Shown here one piece after another: positions 33,408 through 41,298 of a stretch of 64,000 nucleotides of DNA. The stretch lies in NCBI GenBank assembly GCA_021737145.1, contig JAIPEN010000011.1:83734-147733 (forward strand), given 5' to 3'. A program made the position numbers and the translations under genes. The notes under the pieces are model-generated. The model was not told the origin of the DNA. It saw only the letters and a program-made list of their open reading frames with translations, and did no database searches. Source of the DNA: Desulfarculaceae bacterium (GTDB lineage Bacteria > Desulfobacterota > Desulfarculia > Desulfarculales > Desulfarculaceae). Each line of letters starts with the position of its first letter. Position 1 is the first letter of the stretch.

Positions 33408-34850
33408 CTAGGCTAGTGGGGCTTCCAGCCAGCAGAAGGGGTCGCGCTCGGCAAAAACGTCCAGGCCTGCGCCATGGGCCACGGCCAGGCAGCCGCCGCA
33501 CACCGCGCGCAGGCGGCAGGAGCCGCAGGCCGCCGGCCCGGCCCGGTAGCGCCGGGCGCTCTCGCCGTCATACAGCTCGGCCAGCGGGGTGTCGAAGAGG
33601 TTGCCCAGGGGGGAGGGGAACTTGCGGCAGGCGTGCACCTCGCCCTCTGGCAGCACGGCCAGGAAGTTGAAGGCCGCCCCGCAGCCATAGCCGGTGCACC
33701 CGCCGAAAAGCTCCCCGCCCTGCTCGTGGGCCAGCAGGTTGAGCAGGTTGTCCTTGAGGAACATGTGGGGATGCCGCCCGGCCTCGGCGGCGTATTCTTG
33801 CAGGAAATCCCGGAAGCTGTTCTCCCCGGCCATGGTCAGGGAGGCCCCCTGGCCCACCAGGGTCAGGCGGTTGAAGTTGAACTGGTCCACCTTGCCCTCC
33901 AGCCGGCGGGCCAGGGGAATCACCTGGTCCTGGTTGTCCCGGCTCAGGGTGAGCATGACCATGGAGTAGACCCCAAGCTCTTGCAGCAGGTCCAGGAACT
34001 TCATGGTGCGCTGATAATGGCCCGGCCCCCGGATGTAGTCGTTGTGCGCCTCCAGGCCCTCCAGGCTCACCTGGAAAAAGGTGGGCTGGGCCATGGCCAG
34101 GATATGTTCCAACTGGTCCCGGCCGCAGGGGTTGGCCAGCAGGGCCACGGCCAGGCCCTTTTGGGCCGCTGCCTGGTACAGGGCCGAAAAGTCCGGGTGC
34201 AGCAGAGGGTTGCCCCCGGTGAAGGATATCTGGCCCCGCACCCGGCGCTGGCCGCAGAAGGCGGCCATCTGCTCGATGACCTCCAGGCCCTGCTCCAGGC
34301 TCACCGGCGGGCGGTCCGAGCGGTCGTAGCAGTGGCGGCAGCTCAGGTCGCAGGACTGGGTGATGTGCCATTGCAGGGTGAACCAGTCGCTGGCCAGAAA
34401 CTCGGGCGGCGCGTGGGGGCCGGCCTGGGGCGCGGTCCGGGTGAGCAGGGAAGGCGGCCTGAGCAGCAGGCCCCGCTCCACCGCCTGGTCCAGGGCGTCC
34501 AGCACCACCCCGGGCAAAACCCCGCCCTGGCGGGCGGCCTCGGCCGGGTCCATCTCCTCGGCCACCACCTTGAGGGCCAGCAGCTCGGCCTGGCTCAGCT
34601 CGGCCAGCTCCACCCCTCCGGCCGGGGTTTTCCAGGCCGCGGCCAAGAGCGGCTCCTCGCCGGGCCGGGGCTCGTTTTCCTCCCCGGCCAGCAGGGCGGG
34701 CAGGCCGCTCCAGGCCACCGGCTCCACCACCAGGCTGGGGTTGAGCCCATAGCCGTCGGCGCCGGGGGCCGGGGCCTCGGCCGCCTGGGCCAGGTCCCGG
34801 GCCCGCGCCAGGCGGTCCGCGTCCGCTTGATAGGGCTGATCGCCGGTCAT
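33408..34850 (-). CDS. sbtM: SbtM-type radical SAM/SPASM peptide maturase
   Basis: A 480-residue radical SAM protein with SPASM domain. Residues 1-150 are a variable domain, possibly for precursor recognition. The radical SAM cluster is SCDLSCRHC (Cys167, Cys171, Cys174). The C-terminal SPASM-like region has many cysteines for auxiliary Fe-S clusters: GGCTGYGCG, VHACRKF, CGSCRLRAVCGGC and DPFCW. It lies 57 bp after one SbtA-like peptide gene and near a second with in-frame UGA codons. This matches the family named thio(seleno)oxazole maturase SbtM. The chemistry on the peptide is predicted only. Confidence 0.85.
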   Translation of the reverse strand: MTGDQPYQADADRLARARDLAQAAEAPAPGADGYGLNPSLVVEPVAWSGLPALLAGEENEPRPGEEPLLAAAWKTPAGGVELAELSQAELLALKVVAEEMDPAEAARQGGVLPGVVLDALDQAVERGLLLRPPSLLTRTAPQAGPHAPPEFLASDWFTLQWHITQSCDLSCRHCYDRSDRPPVSLEQGLEVIEQMAAFCGQRRVRGQISFTGGNPLLHPDFSALYQAAAQKGLAVALLANPCGRDQLEHILAMAQPTFFQVSLEGLEAHNDYIRGPGHYQRTMKFLDLLQELGVYSMVMLTLSRDNQDQVIPLARRLEGKVDQFNFNRLTLVGQGASLTMAGENSFRDFLQEYAAEAGRHPHMFLKDNLLNLLAHEQGGELFGGCTGYGCGAAFNFLAVLPEGEVHACRKFPSPLGNLFDTPLAELYDGESARRYRAGPAACGSCRLRAVCGGCLAVAHGAGLDVFAERDPFCWLEAPLA

Positions 34851-34907
34851 GGGAATAATCCTAGCCCGGACAGGCGGCGCGCGCCTGGGTGGGGCGGGGC
34901 ACCGGGC

Positions 34908-35105
34908 CTAGCTGCCGCTGGCCTTGATCGGCTTGGCGGCCACGCTGGTGGCGCCGCTGTGGCTGCTGGTTTTGGGCTTCTCTTCCTTGGTGGGGGGGAT
35001 GCCCGCGCAGGCAGCGGCGCCCCCGCAGCCCATGAGGCCCACGCCGCTGACCAGCCCGGTGATGCACAGGCCGGCCAGAATCTTTTTCAGTTGCTTGCTT
35101 TCCAT
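34908..35105 (-). CDS. sbtA: SbtA-type precursor peptide, non-Sec copy
   Basis: A 65-residue peptide starting MESKQLKKILAGLCITGLV, nearly identical in its leader to the selenopeptide upstream. The core is Gly/Ala/Ser rich with cysteines in GCGGAAACAG and short SG motifs (HSGATS, ASGS at the end). Where the second precursor has SGU, this one has SGA or SGS; its stop is TAG and it has no in-frame UGA. AGGAG precedes the ATG. It ends 57 bp before the maturase gene, so the two are probably one transcript. Confidence 0.8.
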   Translation of the reverse strand: MESKQLKKILAGLCITGLVSGVGLMGCGGAAACAGIPPTKEEKPKTSSHSGATSVAAKPIKASGS

Positions 35106-35204
35106 GCCAGGGGTCTCCTTCTAGTCCTGAATGACGGCTGAGACAGACGGGCCGCGCCGGGAGGCGGGCGGAGGCCCATCCCCGGCGCCGGCTTGACTTG
35201 TCAT

Positions 35205-35232
35205 TTTGTACTCGGCACGGAGGGTAGATCAA
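35205..35232 (-). promoter_or_regulatory. Possible promoter of the sbtA-sbtM unit
   Basis: On the minus strand TTGATC (35232-35227), a 16-bp spacer and TACAAA (35210-35205) follow the terminator of the upstream selenopeptide gene and precede the first precursor by about 100 bp. Confidence 0.3.
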
Positions 35233-35244
35233 GAGCGTAGCCTC

Positions 35245-35281
35245 AAAAAAAACCCGCCCGCGGGCCGGGCCCGGGGACGGG
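35245..35281 (-). terminator. Rho-independent terminator of the selenopeptide gene
   Basis: A CCCGTCC / GGGCGGG stem (one G-U) with an inner CCGGGCCCGG palindrome is followed on the minus strand by eight T. It lies 36 bp past the TAG stop of the selenopeptide and separates it from the second precursor. Confidence 0.8.
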
Positions 35282-35292
35282 TGATGGTCGCC

Positions 35293-35311
35293 GGGGCGCG
35301 AACCGCGCCCC
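35293..35311 (-). promoter_or_regulatory. SECIS-like stem-loop for UGA 3
   Basis: GGGGCGCGGTTCGCGCCCC folds into a perfect hairpin and starts exactly 11 nt after the third in-frame UGA (35325-35323), past the TAG stop. Bacterial SECIS upper stem-loops sit 11 nt after the UGA with G and U in the apical loop, which this one has (GGUUC). Confidence 0.7.
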
Positions 35312-35316
35312 TGGGG

Positions 35317-35610
35317 CTAGCTTCAGCCGCTTTTGGGCTTGGCGGGTTCGGGCTTGGGCTTTTCCTCGACGCTCCCGGCGCCGGAGGAGCCGCTTCAGCC
35401 GCTGGGGGCGGGCTTCTTCTGATCCATGGCGGATTTGTCGCCCTGCTCCTGCTGGGTCTGCTCCTGTTTGGGCTTGTCAGCGCTCCCGGCGCTGCCCTTG
35501 CCTCCTCAGCCGCTGCCCGCCAGAGTCGGGCCCGCGCTGAGGCCCGATCCGGCCACCAGGCCGGTAAGGCACAGGCCGGCCAGCAATTTCTTCAGCTTGC
35601 TCTCTTCCAA
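35317..35610 (-). CDS. sbtA: SbtA-type selenopeptide precursor with three UGA codons
   Basis: A 97-residue peptide only visible if UGA is read as selenocysteine. It starts at TTG (GGAGG 7 nt upstream), giving MEESKLKKLLAGLCLTGLV, which aligns with the leader of the neighbouring SbtA-like peptide. Three in-frame UGA codons (35508-35506, 35397-35395, 35325-35323; residues 35, 72, 96) each follow Ser-Gly, giving SGU three times in a Lys/Pro/Glu/Gln-rich core. The true stop is TAG at 35319-35317. Each UGA is followed after exactly 11 nt by a stem-loop. An in-frame ATG at 35640 has no ribosome-binding site. This fits the SbtA precursor family. Confidence 0.85.
35367..35383 (-). promoter_or_regulatory. 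SECIS-like stem-loop for UGA 2
   Basis: CGGCGCCGGGAGCGTCG forms a 6-bp stem (one G-U) with loop CGGGA, beginning exactly 11 nt after the second UGA (35397-35395). Loop and size are the same as at UGA 1. Confidence 0.7.
35478..35494 (-). promoter_or_regulatory. SECIS-like stem-loop for UGA 1
   Basis: CAGCGCCGGGAGCGCTG forms a perfect 6-bp stem with loop CGGGA, beginning exactly 11 nt after the first UGA (35508-35506). Its 17-nt size equals the minimal bacterial SECIS upper stem-loop. Confidence 0.7.
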
Positions 35611-35985
35611 GCTCTTGCCTCCTATTCCCTGGGTGGACATCCGTGGGTAGGCCAATGATCGATAAGGCCGATGCTATTATGGCTGGTCTATTCCTAATAA
35701 CTATTGTGCGGGTGCGGGGTGAGTCAAACAAGGCCCACCGGCCAAGTGGAGCAAAAATCCCTCCGGATTCGCCCCGCGGCCGTGGAGAGGGAAAAGGGCC
35801 GCCAATCGCGCCCCAAGGCGGCAGCCGTGACGAGTCAAGCTTGTCCAGGGCCAAGGAAAATTGTAATCTGAATTTACAGCTATGACGGTCCGGCGCGAGA
35901 CCGGAGAGGCGCGCCATTTTAAACGGGTCCTGGCTGGTAGGCCGAGCCGGATCCTGCCCCAACGAGCGAAACGGCTCGAAACGCG
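35611..35985. other. Divergent intergenic region between selenopeptide and kinase genes
   Basis: 375 bp without a supported gene. The Shine-Dalgarno of the selenopeptide lies at its left edge and a possible minus-strand promoter at 35698-35727. The right part must hold the promoter of the histidine kinase, but no convincing match is seen and the kinase ATG lacks a clear ribosome-binding site. Confidence 0.5.
35698..35727 (-). promoter_or_regulatory. Possible promoter of the selenopeptide gene
   Basis: On the minus strand TTGACT (35727-35722), an 18-bp spacer and TAGTTA (35703-35698), about 88 bp upstream of the TTG start. Confidence 0.3.
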
Positions 35986-37824
35986 ATGCATGCCAACTAT
36001 ATAGTTCTGGGTTCGGCCGCGCCCTTGATGCTGGCCACGGCCGCTCTGCTTTTCTGCCTTTTTCAGCTATGGATGTACTTCTGGCGCCTGGGCCAGAACT
36101 GGAACCTGTGGGAGGCGGCCATCTCCCTGGGCATAGGGATCTATGCCGCGGCGGTGGTATTCGACTACAACCTGGGGGCGGTGCCGGCCGGCATGGTGGC
36201 GGAGAAGATCGAATACTCCTGCCTGGTGGCCCTGATACCCTGTCTGTTCGGTTTCACCTTCAGCTACTTCTCCCTGCCCTATAAGCGCTACCACTACTTC
36301 GCCCTGCCCCTGCACGCGGTGCTCATCGCGGTCATCTGGCTGACCCCCTGGGTGATCAGCGACCAGTTCGTGACCCACGATTTCCTCCTGCTGTCGGTGC
36401 CCTACGTGGAGCCCCGGCCCGGCCCCCTGGGGCCCTGGCTGCTGCTCTACCTGCTGGCCGCCTCCCTGGGGATCTACGTCCTGTGGTTCCAGCAACGCCG
36501 CAAGCACCGGCGGGAGTACCGTTACTTCATGGCCGCCTTCGCCCTGTGGCTGGTGCTGGCCGCCCACGACTTCCTGATCACCATGGCGTGGATCCCGCCC
36601 ACCATCTATTTGATGGAGTTCGGCTTCTTGGGCTTTTTGTCGGCGGGCATGGGCTTCACCTTGCTGCGCTACCGCCGCATGGCCCAGTCCATGCGCCAGT
36701 CCCAGAAGATGGAGGCCATCGGCACCCTGGCCGGAGGAGTGGCCCACGACTTCAACAACATCCTGCAGGTGCTCTTGGGCCAGTCCGAGCTGATGAAGCA
36801 ACACCCCCGCCTGCCCCCGGACCTGCGCCCCGGCCTGGACAACATGATCTCCTCCCTGGAGCGGGCCCGCGACCTGGTGCAGCGCCTGCTCACCGTGGGG
36901 CGCAAGCTCACCGCCCGGGTGGTGCCGGTGGACCTGAACCACGAGGTGCGCCTGGTGGTGGGAATTCTGGAGAGCACCCTGCCCCGCATGATCGCCATCG
37001 GCCTGGAGCTGGCCCCCAACCTGCGGCCCATCAAGGGCGACCCCGGCCAGCTGGAGCAGCTGCTTTTAAACCTGGCCTCCAACGCCCGCGACGCCATGCC
37101 CGGCGGCGGACGCCTAACCCTGGGCACGGCCAATCTGCGCTTGGGCGCGGCCCGCTCGCCGGGCGGACCGCCCCTGCCGCCGGGGCACTACGTGGTGCTC
37201 AGCGTGGCCGACACCGGCCAGGGCATGGACGCCACCGCCCTGCAACGTTGCTACGATCCCTTCTTCACCACCAAGGAGGTGGGCAAGGGCACCGGCCTGG
37301 GGCTTTCCACGGTCTACGGCATCGTGGAGGCCCACCAGGGGCTGATCGTCTGCGACAGCGCGCCGGGAGAGGGGACCCGCTTCACCATCTACCTGCCGGC
37401 CGACAGCGCCCAGGCGGCCAAGCCCGCCCCGGCTCCGGCCCTGGCCACGCCCGCGCCCAAGGCCAGGGGCGGGGTGTTGGTGGTGGATGACGAGAAGGGA
37501 ATCCGCGAGTCGGTGGTGGAGTATCTGAGCCACCTGGGCCACCAGGTGTTCGAGGCTGACAGCGGCGAACAGGCCCTGGAGGTCTATGCCGCCCACCAGC
37601 AGGAGGTGGACGCGGTGGTGCTGGATCTGTCCATGCCCGGCATGGGCGGCAAGGCCTGCCTGGAGCGCCTGACAAAGTTCGACCCCCAGGCAAAGGTGCT
37701 GGTGGCCAGCGGCTATGCCGGTTCCGAGGTTTCCCGGGAGCTGGACGGCATGGGCGCGGCCGGCTTCATCACCAAGCCCTTCCGCCTGAGCGAGCTGGGA
37801 AAGGCCCTGGAGGCGCTAGGCTAG
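35986..37824 (+). CDS. Hybrid histidine kinase with membrane sensor
   Basis: A 612-residue membrane sensor. Residues 1-225 hold about seven hydrophobic segments, resembling 7TM-type sensor regions. The HisKA box is GGVAHDFNNILQVLLG, with the phospho-His in AHDFNN. The HATPase domain has its N box NLASNARDAM, then DTGQGMD and GKGTGLGLSTVYG. A C-terminal receiver has the acidic pair VVDDEKG, phospho-Asp in VVLDLSMPG and the switch Lys in ITKPFRL. Being hybrid, it needs a phosphotransfer partner or acts through its own receiver. No cognate regulator is adjacent. It overlaps the convergent CoA-transferase by 9 bp. Confidence 0.9.
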   Translation: MHANYIVLGSAAPLMLATAALLFCLFQLWMYFWRLGQNWNLWEAAISLGIGIYAAAVVFDYNLGAVPAGMVAEKIEYSCLVALIPCLFGFTFSYFSLPYKRYHYFALPLHAVLIAVIWLTPWVISDQFVTHDFLLLSVPYVEPRPGPLGPWLLLYLLAASLGIYVLWFQQRRKHRREYRYFMAAFALWLVLAAHDFLITMAWIPPTIYLMEFGFLGFLSAGMGFTLLRYRRMAQSMRQSQKMEAIGTLAGGVAHDFNNILQVLLGQSELMKQHPRLPPDLRPGLDNMISSLERARDLVQRLLTVGRKLTARVVPVDLNHEVRLVVGILESTLPRMIAIGLELAPNLRPIKGDPGQLEQLLLNLASNARDAMPGGGRLTLGTANLRLGAARSPGGPPLPPGHYVVLSVADTGQGMDATALQRCYDPFFTTKEVGKGTGLGLSTVYGIVEAHQGLIVCDSAPGEGTRFTIYLPADSAQAAKPAPAPALATPAPKARGGVLVVDDEKGIRESVVEYLSHLGHQVFEADSGEQALEVYAAHQQEVDAVVLDLSMPGMGGKACLERLTKFDPQAKVLVASGYAGSEVSRELDGMGAAGFITKPFRLSELGKALEALG

Positions 37825-39117
37825 ATGCTGCTCCCGGGCGGCCCGCTCCAACTCCTCCCGGTGGTCGGGGTGGGCCAGGCCGATCACGGCTTTGGCCCGC
37901 TGCTTGGTTGACTTGCCCTTCAAGTTCACCGCCCCGTACTCGGTGACCAGCCAGTGCGCGTCCATGCGCGGGGTGGTCACCGCCGCCCCGAACTCCAGGC
38001 GCGGAACCACCCGGCTCACCGCGCCGCCCTTGGCCGTGGAGCGGAAGGCCAGGATGGAGCGCCCGCCCGGCGAGTCGTAGGCCCCCCGCACGAAATCAAG
38101 CTGACCCCCGGTGCCGCTGATCTGGTGCCCGGCCAGAAACTCGGCGTTGCACTGGCCGGTGAGGTCCACCTGAATAAGGCTGTTGATGGAGACCATGCGC
38201 TCGTTGGCGGCGATCACGGCCGGGTCGTTGACGTAGTCCACCGGGTGGGAGGCCATGGAGGGGTTGTCGTTCATGAACGAAAGCATTTCCTCGCCGCCCT
38301 GGGCCACGGTGTACACATGCAGGCAGGGGTGCAGGTTCTTGCGCCGCCCGGTGATGACCCCCTGCTTGATCAGCTTGACCATGGCCGGGCCGAACACCTC
38401 GGTGTGCACCCCCAGGTCCTTGTGGTCGCCCAGGTAGTCGGACACCGCGCCGGGCAGGCTGCCCACGCCGAACTGGAGGCAGGCCCCGTCGGGCACCAGC
38501 TCGGCCACCCGGCGGCCGATCTCGCAGTCCTCCGGCTTGAGGGGGTGCTCCAGATAGGGCAGCATGGGCACGTGGTTCTCCACCACGTGGCTCACCTCGG
38601 AGATATGCACCAAGCCCTGGCCGAAGACCCGGGGCATGTTCCGGTTCACCTCCACCATGAGCAGCTCGGCCTTGCGCGCGGCGGTGGAGGTGTAGTCGTT
38701 GGCCGTGCCGAAGCTGAAAAAGCCGTTGGCGTCCATGGGCGAAACGGTGGTCAAACAGGCGTCCACCGGCGGGCCGTCCAGGATCAGGCGGGGCACCTGG
38801 TGGAAGTGGCAGGGGATGAAATCCTCGCGGCCCTTGTCCACCAGCTCGCGCTCGCAGGCGCTGACGAACCAGGTGTGCACCGTGACCATCTCCGACAGCT
38901 CCGGGGCCAGCACCGTGGAGCAGGAGGTGGAGGTGGGCAGCAGGGAATAGACGGTGAGCCCCTCCAGCTCGCCGGCCGAGACCCGGTCGGCCACGGCCTG
39001 CAAAAGGGCCGGGGGTTCGGCCATGGTCAGGCCGGGGATGATCACCGCGTCCTGGGGCAGGGCGGCGGCGGCTTCATAAGGGGTCACCAGCTTGCGTCGA
39101 TACTCGTCGGAGAACAT
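37816..39117 (-). CDS. Acetyl-CoA hydrolase/CoA-transferase family protein
   Basis: About 433 residues, in the acetyl-CoA hydrolase / 4-hydroxybutyrate CoA-transferase family. VHTEVFGP contains the glutamate that forms the CoA thioester intermediate. GTGGQLDFVRGAYDSPGG is the conserved CoA-site loop. It probably exchanges CoA between short-chain acids, such as acetate with butyrate or hydroxybutyrate. The start is ambiguous: ATG at 39117 gives the usual MFSDEYRRKLVT start, while upstream ATGs extend into an AT-rich stretch without ribosome-binding sites. Confidence 0.88.
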   Translation of the reverse strand: MFSDEYRRKLVTPYEAAAALPQDAVIIPGLTMAEPPALLQAVADRVSAGELEGLTVYSLLPTSTSCSTVLAPELSEMVTVHTWFVSACERELVDKGREDFIPCHFHQVPRLILDGPPVDACLTTVSPMDANGFFSFGTANDYTSTAARKAELLMVEVNRNMPRVFGQGLVHISEVSHVVENHVPMLPYLEHPLKPEDCEIGRRVAELVPDGACLQFGVGSLPGAVSDYLGDHKDLGVHTEVFGPAMVKLIKQGVITGRRKNLHPCLHVYTVAQGGEEMLSFMNDNPSMASHPVDYVNDPAVIAANERMVSINSLIQVDLTGQCNAEFLAGHQISGTGGQLDFVRGAYDSPGGRSILAFRSTAKGGAVSRVVPRLEFGAAVTTPRMDAHWLVTEYGAVNLKGKSTKQRAKAVIGLAHPDHREELERAAREQHLA

Positions 39118-39312
39118 GGGGTTACTCGCAAATTCATAAGAATTAAACGGCAAATTAATAGATAAGGCCATATTATCACAAGACAAAATGGTTGCCTATT
39201 AGTAAAAACCATAGTTTTCTCGAATTGGGACGTTTGCAAAATTGCATAATGAAAGAAAAGCGATTAGTTATTAAATTAGGTTAATATACAAAAATGTGAG
39301 GAGGAAAAAGTG

Positions 39313-40005
39313 ATGAAAGAAGAACAAATTGGATATGACCTTGAACTCTCAAGATCGTTAGAAAAGACTATTTCGTCGCCTGATATGGAACGCCTGCTGA
39401 TTGATTATGCCGATTTGGGCATTAAATCATTCGTAGATGGACCAGCAAAAGAAATTCCATTCGCAAAATCATTTATCGCAATTACCAAATTTGGTTTGGC
39501 ATTTAGAGATGAAATATTAATTAGGAAAATTATAGTATTTTTAACAGAATTAACAGGCACTACTGCAAAAGAAAGAGAAAAGTTTATATTAAAAATGAAA
39601 AAAGATCCCTATGAAAAACGCGTGGGAGACACATTGCTTATATTAATTGACCGGATGAACCACATGGAAAAGCCCAAGTTAATGGCCAGGGCGATTAGAT
39701 TGTTTATCAAAGAGGAGATAGATATAGAAACACTGTTACGTTTGTGGAATGCGATAGATAAAATTGACGTTATTAATATTGGATATTTGAGAAGTTTTTA
39801 TAGTGACGAACCTACGATAACAAATACTGCTTTTGGTAGAACAATCAATCAAAACCTTGCTATGAGTGGTTTGCTGACTATTGGTTCCGTTGCTAACCAA
39901 ATGATGTTAACTGCACCAGATGAGGAAGTTGATGGTAGTGAAAAACATAATAACACCGTATTTTTCCCTAACAAGCTAGGAGAAGCTTTTTGTAAATTAC
40001 TCTGA
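39313..40005 (+). CDS. AT-rich hypothetical protein
   Basis: A 230-residue, largely helical protein without a clear signal peptide. A hydrophobic stretch (AKSFIAITKFGLAFRDEILI) near residue 50 is the only candidate membrane contact. Similar proteins exist scattered in bacteria as far as I recall, without assigned function. GGAGG precedes the GTGATG start; the ATG at 39313 is used. The gene is very AT-rich in contrast to both neighbours, as are its flanks (39118-39312), and is therefore likely acquired. Confidence 0.75.
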   Translation: MKEEQIGYDLELSRSLEKTISSPDMERLLIDYADLGIKSFVDGPAKEIPFAKSFIAITKFGLAFRDEILIRKIIVFLTELTGTTAKEREKFILKMKKDPYEKRVGDTLLILIDRMNHMEKPKLMARAIRLFIKEEIDIETLLRLWNAIDKIDVINIGYLRSFYSDEPTITNTAFGRTINQNLAMSGLLTIGSVANQMMLTAPDEEVDGSEKHNNTVFFPNKLGEAFCKLL

Positions 40006-40022
40006 TAGCTTCATTTACTTTT

Positions 40023-41213
40023 TTACCTGTCTGAGGCTAAAGGCAGGCGCAGGGCAAAGGGCGCGCCCGCCAGGCCCACGCAGGCGGCGATGGCAAAGGC
40101 GGTCTGAAAGCCCAGCATGTCCACCAGCCAGCCCACCAGCACCAGCACCCCGGAGCTGGTGGCAAAGGCCATGCCCATGTACAGGCCGTTGGCCGCGCCC
40201 CGGCGGCCGGCGCTGTGGTCCTGCACCAGGGCCAGGATCACCGGGTTGGAGGCGAAGACGCACAGTCCCAGCAGGGCCAAGAGCGGCCAGAGCAGCCAGC
40301 CGGAGCTGTAGTTGAAGGCCAGCATGGTCAGGGGTGCGGTGATCATCACCGCCAGCAATACCGGCCGGCGGCCCCACCGGTCCGAGAGCCAGCCCCCCAA
40401 GAAAGCGCCGCCCACCCCGGCCAGCTCCAACACCGCCAGCCCGGCGCCGCCCAGGGCCACGCTGTAGCCCCGCCCCACCAGATACACCGGCAGATAGATC
40501 ATCAGGCTCCACAGCACGAAGCTGCGGCAGGCCACCAGGCCCAGCAGGGGCAAAAGCAGGCCCCTGAGGGCGCGCCACACCTTGATCAGCGATTCGGGGT
40601 CGCGGCCGGTGCCCCCCACCGTGGTGGCATTGCGGAACACCAGCCACAGATAGGCCGAGCAGGCCAGGCCCACCACCATCAGGGGCCACATCTGGCCGAA
40701 GCCCAGCCAGGTGAGCGCGCCCACCGCGGCCAGGGGCCCCAGGGAGCGGGCCGCCTCGCCGCCCACCATGAAAAAGCTCATGCCCCGGCCGAGCCGGCTG
40801 CCCGAGGCCCGGGTGATGAACACCGGCCCGATGGTGTGGTAGGCGGCCGAGCCGATGCCGGTGAACAACAGCAGCAGGCACACCGCCCAATAAGATGGGG
40901 CCGCGCCGATGAGGCTCATGCACACCGCCACCAGGCCGGGCGCGGCCACGAACAGCAGGCGCATGTTCACCCGGTCCACCAGCATGCCCAGCAGGGGATT
41001 GAAGTAAAAGGCCAGCACCGCGAAGACGTTGAGCACCCCGGCCTCGAACATGCTGAGCGAAAACTCGGCGATGATCAGGGGCAGCAAAGGGGGCAAGAAG
41101 GCGGTGAAGATGTCGTGCACCATGTGCCCGGTCGAGGCGGCGATCACCTGGTTGGAGCTGGCCAGGCTCTTGGGCGCGGCTTGCCCTTGGTTGTCGGGGA
41201 TGGTGCCTGGCAA
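40023..41213 (-). CDS. MFS transporter, fosmidomycin-resistance-like
   Basis: A 396-residue major facilitator with about twelve membrane segments. It begins with HMVHDIFTAFLPPLLPLI, typical of the Fsr (fosmidomycin-resistance) group, and has the loop motif GGWLSDRWGRRPVLL between segments 8 and 9. Substrate is unknown. The start appears to be TTG with AGAGG upstream, because no ATG precedes the first membrane helix. It converges on the AT-rich gene at 39313 and follows the AP-superfamily gene on the same strand. Confidence 0.88.
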   Translation of the reverse strand: MPGTIPDNQGQAAPKSLASSNQVIAASTGHMVHDIFTAFLPPLLPLIIAEFSLSMFEAGVLNVFAVLAFYFNPLLGMLVDRVNMRLLFVAAPGLVAVCMSLIGAAPSYWAVCLLLLFTGIGSAAYHTIGPVFITRASGSRLGRGMSFFMVGGEAARSLGPLAAVGALTWLGFGQMWPLMVVGLACSAYLWLVFRNATTVGGTGRDPESLIKVWRALRGLLLPLLGLVACRSFVLWSLMIYLPVYLVGRGYSVALGGAGLAVLELAGVGGAFLGGWLSDRWGRRPVLLAVMITAPLTMLAFNYSSGWLLWPLLALLGLCVFASNPVILALVQDHSAGRRGAANGLYMGMAFATSSGVLVLVGWLVDMLGFQTAFAIAACVGLAGAPFALRLPLASDR

Positions 41214-41298
41214 TTAAACCTCTGCGTCGGTTGTGGTCGCTTGGCTTAGGGTTAATCATGCCGCAACCGGGGGCGGGCCGCATCCCCCGGGCGGTGGA

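Noticed and set aside
35192..35215. Plus-strand TTGACT at 35193 as a promoter
   Set aside because: No plus-strand gene follows for about 790 bp and no matching -10 box lies at the right distance.
35317..35640. Reading the UGA-interrupted frame as a pseudogene
   Set aside because: Three UGA codons and no other stop, identical SGU context, uniform 11-nt spacing to hairpins, a conserved leader, a good ribosome-binding site and selC in the window argue against random decay.
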